Shown piece by piece: positions 1-6,529 of a stretch of 9,411 nt of DNA (positions within the stretch are counted from its first letter, which is position 1; every line of letters starts with the position of its first letter). The notes under the pieces are model-generated. The model had not been told where the DNA came from, did not search any database, and saw only the letters and a list, made by a program, of their open reading frames with translations. The translations under genes and the position numbers were made by a program. This DNA comes from Alphaproteobacteria bacterium. Lineage in GTDB: Bacteria > Pseudomonadota > Alphaproteobacteria > Rickettsiales > JAFLCR01. The stretch covers positions 1 through 9,411 of the forward strand of contig JAFLCR010000081.1 of NCBI GenBank assembly GCA_017302755.1. Reading direction: 5' to 3'.

Positions 1-189
1 CTGGGGCACCTTGATGTCCTTGATCATTCCGCCGGCGGGGGCGTTGACTTCGAGCGTTACCTTATCAGTTTCGAGTTCGAGGATGGGTTCGTCCTGCGCC
101 ACCGCGTCGCCGACATTCTTAAACCAGCGCGCGACCGTCGCTTCGGTCACCGATTCGCCGAGAGAGGGAACGATAATTTCACCGGCCAT
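1..189 (-). CDS. sucB: 2-oxoglutarate dehydrogenase E2 (dihydrolipoyllysine succinyltransferase), N-terminal lipoyl domain, cut by window edge
   Basis: The first 63 codons of E2, the core of the 2-oxoglutarate dehydrogenase complex. Its lipoyl arm carries the succinyl group from E1 (SucA) to CoA. Translating the minus strand from the ATG at 189 gives MAGEIIVPSLGESVTEATVA at the N-terminus, the standard opening of a lipoyl domain. The lipoylation motif ELETDKV follows, with the modified lysine at residue 43, and then the usual VNAPAGG turn. The reading frame is open to base 1, so the peripheral-subunit-binding and catalytic domains lie outside the window. A strong ribosome binding site (AAGGAG, 196-201, 6-base spacer) fixes the start. 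The gene lies 79 bases downstream of sucA. The SLGESV opening also occurs in the E2 enzymes of other 2-oxoacid complexes, but the position directly after sucA makes SucB (OdhB) the clear choice. Confidence 0.95.
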   Translation of the reverse strand, partial: MAGEIIVPSLGESVTEATVARWFKNVGDAVAQDEPILELETDKVTLEVNAPAGGMIKDIKVPQ

Positions 190-195
190 GTGTCA

Positions 196-201
196 CTCCT
201 T
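196..201 (-). promoter_or_regulatory. Shine-Dalgarno site of sucB
   Basis: AAGGAG on the minus strand, six bases before the sucB ATG at 189. It is a strong match to the anti-Shine-Dalgarno sequence and fixes the start of the edge-truncated gene. Confidence 0.85.
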
Positions 202-204
202 CAG

Positions 205-228
205 AGCTTTTGCCTGTTTATAAAAGCT
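205..228 (-). other. Hairpin in the sucA-sucB gap, just before the sucB ribosome binding site
   Basis: A perfect 7-bp inverted repeat (AGCTTTT / AAAAGCT) with a 10-base loop in the 79-base gap between sucA and sucB. It ends three bases before the sucB Shine-Dalgarno site. No run of T follows it on the transcribed strand, so it does not look like an intrinsic terminator. A second small palindrome at 239-250 (GCGG, CTTG loop, CCGC) lies nearer the sucA stop. The inverted repeats are plain in the sequence. A role in setting the SucA:SucB ratio or in mRNA processing is inference. Confidence 0.4.
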
Positions 229-268
229 TTTCCTTCAAGCGGCAAGCCGCGCCGGAAAAGGGGTTTGC

Positions 269-3163
269 TTAAGAAAGCGCCGCGTCTACCAAGTCCTGCT
301 GCTCTTTCTGGTGGATTTTGAGATAGCCGGTGGCTGGTGACGCCGCCGCGGGACGGCCCGCGTATTTCGGACGCTGCGCCTTGATACCCGCCTGTTCCAG
401 CATGGTTTCCAGACGATCCTGCAGGAACGTCCAGGCGCCCATGTTTTTTGGCTCCTCCTGGCACCAGACGAACTCGGCGTTCTTGTAACGCTTGAGCTCC
501 TCGATCAGCTGCCGTTCGGGGAAGGGATAGTACTGTTCCAGGCGCAGGATGGCGACATCATTGATCTTCTGCTTCTCGCGCGCTTCGAATAGATCGTAAT
601 AGACCTTGCCGGAGCACAGCACCACACGGCGGATTTTCTTGTCGTCCGCGAGCTTGGAAACTTCGCCGATCACGGGTTTGAACTCCGTGCCCTTCGCCAT
701 CTCATCGAGCGTCGACACCGCGAGCTTGTGACGTAGCAGCGATTTCGGCGTCATGATGATGAGCGGCTTGCGGAAATTGCGCTTCAGCTGACGGCGCAGA
801 ATGTGGAAATAGCTGGCTGGCGTGGAACAATTCGCCACCTGCATGTTGTCCTCCGCGCAGAGCTGGAGATAGCGTTCGGGACGCGCCGAGCTATGCTCCG
901 GCCCCTGGCCTTCATAACCGTGCGGCAGCAGCATCACGAGGCCCGACATACGCAGCCACTTGATCTCCGCCGAGGAGATGAACTGATCGATGATCACCTG
1001 CGCGCCGTTGGAGAAATCGCCGAACTGCGCTTCCCACAGCGTGAGGATGTTCGGCTCCGCCAGCGAATAGCCATATTCGTAACCGAGCACCGCGTATTCG
1101 GAGAGGTTGGAGTCGATGACTTCATAACGCCCCTGCTCACCACCCAGGTTGTTGAGTGGCAGATAGCGCTCCTCGGTTTCCTGATCCACGAGCACAGAGT
1201 GACGGTGCGAGAACGTACCGCGCCCCACATCCTGCCCAGAAAGACGTACACCGTAACCTTCGTGCAGCAGGCTGGCGAAGGCGAGCGCTTCGCCGGTGGC
1301 CCAGTCGATGCCCTGACCGGTTTCCATCATCTGCTTCTTGGCTTCAAGCTGACGCAGAATTTTGGAGTTGGCCTTGATCGGCGGCTCTTTCGCCAGCGCC
1401 AAGCCGAGTTCTTTCAGCGTCTTTTTATCGACGCCGGTGTCGCCCTGCGGGTGTTCGCCGCGCGGCTTTTCCAGCCCGCCCCATTTGCCTTCCAGCCAGT
1501 CGGCCTTGTTGGGGTTGAAGCTTTTCGCCGCTTCGTACTGCTCATCGAAGAAGGTGTGGAATTCGACGAATTTCGCATCCACCTCTTCCTGCGTCATCGT
1601 GCCTTCCGCCACCAGTTTCTTGGCGTAATGAATTGCAGGCAGGTCTTTCTTTGCGATCGTCTTGTACATGATGGGCTGCGTGAACGCGGGCTCATCGGAC
1701 TCGTTATGGCCGTATTTGCGGAAGCAGGTGATGTCGATCGCCACGTCGCGCTTGAACGTCTGGCGGTATTCGGCGGCGAGGCGCGAGACAAACACCACGG
1801 CTTCGGGATCGTCGCCGTTCACATGGAAGATCGGCGCCTGCACCATCTTGGCGACGTCGGTGGGGTAGGGGGAAGAGCGGGCATAAGCCGGGCTCGTCGT
1901 GAAGCCGACCTGGTTGTTCACGATCACATGAATCGAACCGCCGGTGCGGTAGCCGCGCAGTTCCGAAAGCGAAAGCACTTCCGCCACTGAACCCTGGCCC
2001 GCGAACGCGGCGTCGCCGTGCAGCATGAGGCCCATGACGCGGGAGCGGTCGATATCCTGTTTCTGATCCTGCTTGGCGCGCGCCTTGCCGACCACGACGG
2101 GGTTCACCGCTTCCAGATGCGACGGGTTGGCCGCCAGCGACAGATGGACTTTCTTTCCTTCCTCGAACTCACGGTCGGTTGAGGTGCCAAGATGGTATTT
2201 CACGTCGCCGGAGCTTTCGACCCAGTGCGGAAAATCCAGATTGCCGTGGAAGATGGAGAGCAGCTCGATATACGGCTTCTTCATCACCGTGGTGAGCACG
2301 TTCATGCGCCCGCGATGCGGCATGCCGATGACGATTTCCTCCACGCCAAGCTGGCAGGAACGGTGGATAATCGCCTCAAGCGAAGGAATCATCGCGTCGC
2401 CGCCTTGCACAGAGAAGCGCTTGGTGGAGGTGTATTTCTTCTGCAGGAACTGTTCGAAAGCCTCGACCTCGATAAGATCGGTGAGGATTTCCTTTTTCTC
2501 GTCCGCCGTCAGCCCAGGCTGGCCGAAGGTGGATTCGAATTTTTCCTGAATCCACGCCTTTTCCTCAGGGTGCTGGATGTGCATGAACTCCACGCCGATG
2601 GAGCCGCAATACGTCTGCTTGAGAATGGCGAGAATCTCGCGGATGGTCGCCGTTTGCAAACCAAGCACGCCGCCGATGAAAATCTTGCGGTCGAGATCGG
2701 TCGGCGCGAAGCCGTAATGCGCGGGGTCCAGTTCCGGATGCGGCGCGGGAATCGTAATACCCAGAGGGTCGAGATTCGCATTCAGATGCCCACGCACGCG
2801 GTAGGTGCGAATCAGCATCAGCGCGCGCACGGAATCCTCCGTCGCCTGACGCATCATGACTTCGTCGAGCGCCGGCTGGGTCACGGCAGGCTTGGTCTTA
2901 TCCTTGATCGAAGCCGCTTTCTTTTGTGCTTCAATTTCTTCCTCTGAGATCTTGCCGATCACGCCAGCGGAACGCGGCTTCCACGGCGCGCCTTTCAGTT
3001 CTTTCTCAACATGGTCGCGCAGATCACCGAACTGCGAAAAGAACTGCTGCCAGCTCGGATCCACCGAGGCGGGGCTTTCAAGGAAACGGGCGTAAAGCTC
3101 TTCGATAAAAACCGAGTTGGCGCCGAAAAGCTGCGTCGTCTGCGGAAGGCTGGATGCGGTCAT
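269..3163 (-). CDS. sucA: 2-oxoglutarate dehydrogenase E1 component (thiamine diphosphate-dependent decarboxylase)
   Basis: Complete, 964 residues. SucA decarboxylates 2-oxoglutarate using thiamine diphosphate and passes the succinyl group to the lipoyl arm of SucB in the cytoplasmic complex. Residues 11-45 (LFGANSVFIEELY through WQQFF) match the N-terminal segment typical of E1o. Residues 283-290 (HRGRMNVL) and 383-391 (GDAAFAGQG) with 416-423 (NNQVGFTT) form the thiamine diphosphate/Mg site. Residues 642-656 (SGQDVGRGTFSHRHS) and 754-766 (GPEHSSARPERYL) lie in the transketolase-like pyrimidine-binding half. The C-terminus carries the typical GRPAAASPATG segment at 936-946. Its length is slightly above the E. 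coli enzyme (933) and normal for alphaproteobacteria. The ATG at 3163 follows the sucD stop by 9 bases and has an AGGGA site. No frameshift or missing motif is seen. It is read as part of sucCDAB. Confidence 0.98.
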   Translation of the reverse strand: MTASSLPQTTQLFGANSVFIEELYARFLESPASVDPSWQQFFSQFGDLRDHVEKELKGAPWKPRSAGVIGKISEEEIEAQKKAASIKDKTKPAVTQPALDEVMMRQATEDSVRALMLIRTYRVRGHLNANLDPLGITIPAPHPELDPAHYGFAPTDLDRKIFIGGVLGLQTATIREILAILKQTYCGSIGVEFMHIQHPEEKAWIQEKFESTFGQPGLTADEKKEILTDLIEVEAFEQFLQKKYTSTKRFSVQGGDAMIPSLEAIIHRSCQLGVEEIVIGMPHRGRMNVLTTVMKKPYIELLSIFHGNLDFPHWVESSGDVKYHLGTSTDREFEEGKKVHLSLAANPSHLEAVNPVVVGKARAKQDQKQDIDRSRVMGLMLHGDAAFAGQGSVAEVLSLSELRGYRTGGSIHVIVNNQVGFTTSPAYARSSPYPTDVAKMVQAPIFHVNGDDPEAVVFVSRLAAEYRQTFKRDVAIDITCFRKYGHNESDEPAFTQPIMYKTIAKKDLPAIHYAKKLVAEGTMTQEEVDAKFVEFHTFFDEQYEAAKSFNPNKADWLEGKWGGLEKPRGEHPQGDTGVDKKTLKELGLALAKEPPIKANSKILRQLEAKKQMMETGQGIDWATGEALAFASLLHEGYGVRLSGQDVGRGTFSHRHSVLVDQETEERYLPLNNLGGEQGRYEVIDSNLSEYAVLGYEYGYSLAEPNILTLWEAQFGDFSNGAQVIIDQFISSAEIKWLRMSGLVMLLPHGYEGQGPEHSSARPERYLQLCAEDNMQVANCSTPASYFHILRRQLKRNFRKPLIIMTPKSLLRHKLAVSTLDEMAKGTEFKPVIGEVSKLADDKKIRRVVLCSGKVYYDLFEAREKQKINDVAILRLEQYYPFPERQLIEELKRYKNAEFVWCQEEPKNMGAWTFLQDRLETMLEQAGIKAQRPKYAGRPAAASPATGYLKIHQKEQQDLVDAALS

Positions 3164-3169
3164 GGATGT

Positions 3170-3174
3170 TCCCT
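3170..3174 (-). promoter_or_regulatory. sucA ribosome binding site overlapping the sucD stop codon
   Basis: AGGGA uses the last two bases of the sucD TAG stop codon and lies 6 bases before the sucA ATG at 3163. A ribosome terminating on sucD would sit on this site, so translational coupling is likely (inference). Confidence 0.6.
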
Positions 3175-4054
3175 AAGCGGCCTTTTTAAGCACATCGGCC
3201 ATGGTTTTGCCGAGATAAGCCGGGTTGTCGGCCACGACAATCCCCGCCGAACGCATGGCGTCGATCTTGCTGTCCGCGCCGCCGGAGCCGCCGGACACGA
3301 TAGCGCCCGCATGGCCCATGCGCCGGCCCGGCGGGGCGGTGCGGCCCGCGATGAAGCCGACGATGGGCTTCTTCGTCTTGCTCGATTTGACGAACGCCGC
3401 GGCGTCTTCTTCGGCGCTGCCGCCGATTTCACCGATCATGATGATGGCTTCGGTTTCGGGATCCTTGAGGAACATCTCGAGCACGTCCACGAAATTCGTG
3501 CCGTTCACCGGGTCGCCGCCGATGCCTACGCAAGAGGACTGACCAAGCCCCTGCGCCGTCGTCTGCGCCACCGCTTCATAGGTGAGCGTGCCGGAGCGGG
3601 AGAGAATGCCGATCTTGCCGCGCTGATGGATGTGGCCCGGCATAATGCCAATCTTGCACTCGCCCGGCGTGATGACGCCAGGGCAGTTGGGGCCGACAAG
3701 ACGCGTCTTGGAATTCTGCAGTGCGCGCTTCACGGTCACCATGTCGAGCACGGGAATGCCTTCAGTGATGCACACCACCAGTTCGATCTCCGCGGCGATG
3801 GCTTCCAGAATCGCGTCCGCCGCGAAACGGGGCGGCACGTAGATCACGCTGGCATTGGCGCCGGTCGCGTTCACCGCCTGTTCCACCGTGTCGAACACGG
3901 GCAGGTCGAGATGCTTGCTGCCGCCTTTGCCGGGAGTGACGCCGCCCACCATCTTGGTGCCATAAGCGATCGCCTGTTCGGAGTGGTAGGTACCTTCACG
4001 GCCGGTGAAGCCTTGACAAATTACTTTGGTATTGGCGTTGACGATAATCGACAT
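3173..4054 (-). CDS. sucD: Succinyl-CoA synthetase alpha subunit
   Basis: Complete, 293 residues. With SucC it converts succinyl-CoA, phosphate and NDP to succinate, CoA and NTP, the substrate-level phosphorylation step of the TCA cycle. The N-terminal CoA-binding Rossmann domain includes QGFTGREGT (14-22) and GGVTPGKGG (37-45). GPNCPG lies at 121-126. The phosphorylated histidine is His248, in GRRMGHAGAIVSGGSG. These match the E. coli enzyme closely, where the corresponding histidine is 246. The start at 4054 is set by a strong Shine-Dalgarno site fused to the sucC stop 11 bases upstream. The order beta then alpha, with almost no gap, is usual for the heteromeric enzyme. The C-terminus ends LKKAA, resembling the KKAAA tail of the preceding SucC. 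Confidence 0.98.
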   Translation of the reverse strand: MSIIVNANTKVICQGFTGREGTYHSEQAIAYGTKMVGGVTPGKGGSKHLDLPVFDTVEQAVNATGANASVIYVPPRFAADAILEAIAAEIELVVCITEGIPVLDMVTVKRALQNSKTRLVGPNCPGVITPGECKIGIMPGHIHQRGKIGILSRSGTLTYEAVAQTTAQGLGQSSCVGIGGDPVNGTNFVDVLEMFLKDPETEAIIMIGEIGGSAEEDAAAFVKSSKTKKPIVGFIAGRTAPPGRRMGHAGAIVSGGSGGADSKIDAMRSAGIVVADNPAYLGKTMADVLKKAA

Positions 4055-4061
4055 GGCTTCG

Positions 4062-4067
4062 CTCCTT
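4062..4067 (-). promoter_or_regulatory. sucD ribosome binding site overlapping the sucC stop codon
   Basis: AAGGAG begins inside the TAA stop of sucC (stop at 4066-4068) and lies 7 bases before the sucD ATG at 4054. Fusing stop codon and ribosome binding site fits the need for equal amounts of alpha and beta subunits (inference). Confidence 0.75.
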
Positions 4068-5241
4068 ACGCGGCGGCTTTTTTGCCCACGGCGCGGACGA
4101 TCTTGTCCGCCGCGTCGGCGAGGTCGTCGGCGGGCTGGATCGCCAGGCCCGAAGACGCCAGGATTTTCTTGCCCAACTCCACATTGGTGCCGGCAAGGCG
4201 CACCACGAGGGGCACATCGAGGCTGATCTCGCGCGCCGCGGCGATGATGCCCTCGGCGATGATGTCGCAGCGCATGATGCCACCGAAGATGTTCACCAGA
4301 ATGCCTTCCACGTTGGGGTCGGACATGATGAGTTTGAAGGCTTCCATCACCTTCTCCTTGCTTGCGCCGCCGCCGACGTCGAGGAAGTTGGCTGGCTCGC
4401 CGCCGTAGAGCTTGATGATGTCCATCGTGGCCATCGCAAGACCGGCGCCGTTCACCATGCAGCCGATATTGCCGTCCATCTTCACATAGGAAAGGCCGAA
4501 CTTCGCCGCCTTGCGCTCGAGCGGGTCTTCCTCGTCCTCGTCGCGCATCGCATACACGTCGGGCTGGCGGAAAAGCGCGTTGTCGTCGAAGTTGAACTTC
4601 GCGTCGAGCGCTACCAGCTTGCCGTCACCGTTGATGATGAGCGGGTTGATTTCGATCTGCGAGGCGTCGGTTTCCATAAACGCTTTATAGAGCTTGTCCA
4701 TGAAATCGACGAGCTGCGAACCGATGTCGTTGGACAAACCTAAACCGAACGCGATCGTGCGGCCATGATATTGCTGATAGCCCGTCACGGGATCGATCGT
4801 GACTTTCTTGATGGCGTCGGGATTCTTGTGCGCGACTTCCTCAATGTCCATGCCACCCTCGCTGGAGGCGATGAACGTAATGCGCGAGGTCACGCGGTCG
4901 AGCACGGCGGAGAGGTACAGCTCCTTCTTGATGCTCGAACCTTCCTCAATATAAATGCGCTTCACTTCCTGGCCGGCGGGGCCGGTCTGGTGGGTGACGA
5001 GCGTCATGCCGAGCATTTTGGCGGCGTAATCCTTCACCTCGTCCTTGGTCTTGGCAAGCTTGACGCCGCCCGCCTTGCCGCGGCCGCCGGCGTGGATCTG
5101 GGCTTTCACCACCCACAGGCCGCCGCCCAGCTTCTCAGCGTTCTCCAACGCCTCTTTGGCGGTATACGCGACAAAGCCCCGAGGCACGGGGATGCCGTAT
5201 TTGGCCAGAATCGTCTTGGCCTGATACTCATGGATATTCAT
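4066..5241 (-). CDS. sucC: Succinyl-CoA synthetase (ADP/GDP-forming) beta subunit
   Basis: Complete, 391 residues, close to the 388 of E. coli SucC. It provides the nucleotide-binding half of succinyl-CoA synthetase. The N-terminal ATP-grasp fold runs from MNIHEYQAK through KAQIHAGGRGKAGGVK (46-61). The Mg-nucleotide ligands equivalent to E. coli Asn199 and Asp213 are present at the same positions (IEINPL 196-201, LDAKF 212-216). The C-terminal ligase domain contains DGNIGCMVNGAGLAM (256-270), GGEPANFLDVGGGA (280-293) and VNIFGGIMRCD (316-326). ATP versus GTP preference cannot be read safely from the sequence. The ATG at 5241 begins the conserved N-terminus; only a modest AAGG lies about 12 bases upstream. 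It is the first gene of the suc operon, about 95 bases downstream of a predicted promoter start. Confidence 0.98.
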   Translation of the reverse strand: MNIHEYQAKTILAKYGIPVPRGFVAYTAKEALENAEKLGGGLWVVKAQIHAGGRGKAGGVKLAKTKDEVKDYAAKMLGMTLVTHQTGPAGQEVKRIYIEEGSSIKKELYLSAVLDRVTSRITFIASSEGGMDIEEVAHKNPDAIKKVTIDPVTGYQQYHGRTIAFGLGLSNDIGSQLVDFMDKLYKAFMETDASQIEINPLIINGDGKLVALDAKFNFDDNALFRQPDVYAMRDEDEEDPLERKAAKFGLSYVKMDGNIGCMVNGAGLAMATMDIIKLYGGEPANFLDVGGGASKEKVMEAFKLIMSDPNVEGILVNIFGGIMRCDIIAEGIIAAAREISLDVPLVVRLAGTNVELGKKILASSGLAIQPADDLADAADKIVRAVGKKAAA

Positions 5242-5341
5242 GGGGAGCGCCTTTATGCGGTTGGCGAAAGAAAAATATGAAGGAAGTCAGGATAATCCGC
5301 TTCGATTGACGAAAGGTGAATGCTTCCGGAAAAACACCGCT

Positions 5342-5369
5342 TCTATAGCACAGATTTCTGGCAATGCAA
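5342..5369 (-). promoter_or_regulatory. Predicted sigma70-type promoter of sucCDAB
   Basis: On the minus strand, TTGCAT (-35, 5364-5369) is followed by 16 bases and then TATAGA (-10, 5342-5347). Each element matches consensus well and the spacing is close to ideal. Transcription would start near 5335, leaving a leader of about 94 bases before sucC. It lies in the 248-base mdh-sucC gap, where a new transcription unit is expected. The start site is predicted only. Confidence 0.65.
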
Positions 5370-5385
5370 GCCCGCATGTTAACTA

Positions 5386-5409
5386 TTCCGGTGGGGGTTT
5401 TCCGGAAAA
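5386..5409 (-). repeat. Palindromic TTCCGG cluster upstream of the suc promoter
   Basis: A perfect 12-bp palindrome, TTTTCCGGAAAA, lies at 5398-5409. Its left half pairs with a second TTCCGG at 5386-5391 to form a 6-bp inverted repeat with a 10-base loop. A third copy, TTCCGGAAAA, lies at 5324-5333, right at the predicted transcription start of sucC. No T-run follows, so it is a poor terminator. The spacing around the promoter suggests operators for a dimeric regulator, but no regulator can be named. Confidence 0.45.
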
Positions 5410-5416
5410 TGGTTAA
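5409..5416 (-). promoter_or_regulatory. Possible CtrA half-site (TTAACCAT)
   Basis: The minus strand reads TTAACCAT, an 8-mer associated with CtrA binding in alphaproteobacteria. It sits within a GTTAAC site, and a second GTTAAC lies at 5378-5383, 9 to 14 bases upstream of the -35 box. The full CtrA form TTAA-N7-TTAA is not present. An 8-mer can arise by chance in an AT-rich gap, so this is weak. Confidence 0.25.
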
Positions 5417-5489
5417 CGGAAAGGATTTTAGCGGACTGTGCGATGCAAAATTATTAATTTAATGATAATTCTAATTTCGTAACAATCGC

Positions 5490-6443
5490 TTATAGCTTCA
5501 CTGCGCCAATCAGCCCCTTCACCGCGTCCACGGAGGCGTCGAACATTTTCTTTTCCTCGGGCGTCAGGGAGATTTCCACCACCTTTTCCACGCCGCCATG
5601 GCCGATCACCACCGGCACGCCGACATAGACGTCTTTCACGCCGTACTGGCCCGTGAGCCACGCCGCGCAGGGAAGCACGCGTTTCTTATCCTTAAGATAG
5701 GATTCCGCCATCGCAATGGCGCTGGAAGCAGGAGCATAAAAGGCGGAGCCCGTCTTGAGCAGACCCACGATCTCCGCGCCGCCGTCCCGCGTGCGCTGCA
5801 CGATCTTGTCGAGCTTTTCCTGAGTGGTCCAGCCCATCTTCACCAGATCGGGCAGGGGGATGCCCGCCACGGTGGAATAGCGCACCAGCGGCACCATCGT
5901 GTCGCCGTGGCCGCCAAGCACAAAGGCCGTGACATCTTCCACGGAAACCTTGAACTCATCGGCCAGAAAATAGCGGAAACGCGCCGAATCGAGCACGCCT
6001 GCCATGCCCACCACCATGTGGTGCGGCAGGCCGGAAACTTCGCGCATCACCCACACCATCGCGTCGAGCGGGTTGGTAATGACGATCACGAACGCCTCCG
6101 GGCAATGCTTTTTGATGTTCTCGCCCACGGTCTTGATGATGCCCGCGTTGGTGGCGATGAGATCGTCGCGGCTCATGCCGGGCTTGCGGGGAATGCCGGC
6201 GGTGACGATCACCACGTCCGCGCCTGCGATATCCTTATAATCATTCGTGCCCTTCACCGAGGCGTCGAAGCCTTCCACAGGTGAGGATTCGATGATGTCT
6301 AGCGTCTTGCCTTGGGGCAGACCTTCCACCACATCGAACATGACGATATCGCCAAGCTCTTTTAATCCCACCAGATGAGCCAGCGTTCCGCCGATCATGC
6401 CACCGCCGACCAGGGCGATTTTGGGACGATGATGATGAGTCAT
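5490..6443 (-). CDS. mdh: Malate dehydrogenase, NAD-dependent, LDH-like type
   Basis: Complete, 317 residues from the ATG at 6443. It oxidises malate to oxaloacetate in the TCA cycle. The Rossmann fold has GGGMIG (13-18) and Asp37 at the end of the second strand, which fits NAD rather than NADP. The substrate loop AGIPRKPGMSR (82-92) carries Arg86 and Arg92; the arginine at the specificity position marks malate rather than lactate. Catalytic Asp152 and Arg155 lie in VLDSARFR, and His179 in GGHGDTMVP. This is the LDH-like MDH family usual in alphaproteobacteria, not the E. coli type. A longer frame from a TTG at 6464 is open, but GAGGA lies 5 bases before the ATG, so the ATG is preferred. It is 86 bases after rho and 248 before sucC. 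Confidence 0.97.
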   Translation of the reverse strand: MTHHHRPKIALVGGGMIGGTLAHLVGLKELGDIVMFDVVEGLPQGKTLDIIESSPVEGFDASVKGTNDYKDIAGADVVIVTAGIPRKPGMSRDDLIATNAGIIKTVGENIKKHCPEAFVIVITNPLDAMVWVMREVSGLPHHMVVGMAGVLDSARFRYFLADEFKVSVEDVTAFVLGGHGDTMVPLVRYSTVAGIPLPDLVKMGWTTQEKLDKIVQRTRDGGAEIVGLLKTGSAFYAPASSAIAMAESYLKDKKRVLPCAAWLTGQYGVKDVYVGVPVVIGHGGVEKVVEISLTPEEKKMFDASVDAVKGLIGAVKL

Positions 6444-6448
6444 TGAAA

Positions 6449-6453
6449 TCCTC
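6449..6453 (-). promoter_or_regulatory. Shine-Dalgarno site of mdh, decides the start
   Basis: GAGGA with a 5-base spacer to the ATG at 6443. It lies inside the seven-codon extension that would result from the alternative TTG at 6464, which argues for the shorter protein. Confidence 0.75.
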
Positions 6454-6473
6454 GTAAATAGCAAATCAAAGGC

Positions 6474-6479
6474 GTTATA
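6474..6479 (-). promoter_or_regulatory. Weak candidate -10 element before mdh
   Basis: TATAAC on the minus strand, about 30 bases before the mdh ATG in the 86-base rho-mdh gap. No good -35 box lies at 16-18 bases; the region there is T-rich (part of a TGGTT-TTTT-AACCA hairpin at 6489-6502). mdh may instead be read through from rho. Low certainty. Confidence 0.2.
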
Positions 6480-6529
6480 CGACCTGTTTGGTTAAAAAAC
6501 CATAGCCGTGTTATCTGGAGCAAAGCACA

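Noticed and set aside
803..1990. A 395-codon open frame on the plus strand inside sucA
   Set aside because: It is antisense to a full-length, highly conserved sucA, its translation is Arg/His/Val-rich without any recognisable domain, and no promoter or ribosome binding site precedes it. It is a by-product of GC-rich codon use.
3011..4408. A 465-codon open frame on the plus strand across sucA, sucD and sucC
   Set aside because: It crosses three conserved genes and both of their junctions, and its composition is typical of an antisense shadow. No known fold is recognisable.
5242..5341. A metabolite-sensing riboswitch in the sucC leader
   Set aside because: The roughly 94-base leader shows only short, imperfect pairings (such as TTCG/CGAA). 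The known sucA leader RNA motifs belong to other groups and sit before sucA, which here has just 9 bases upstream.
5598..6284. A 228-codon plus-strand frame inside mdh, and similar ones in sucC and rho
   Set aside because: Histidine- and arginine-rich antisense shadows of conserved genes, with no independent evidence for coding.
6489..6502. TGGTT-TTTT-AACCA hairpin after rho as an intrinsic terminator
   Set aside because: The stem is only 5 bp and no T-run follows on the transcribed strand.
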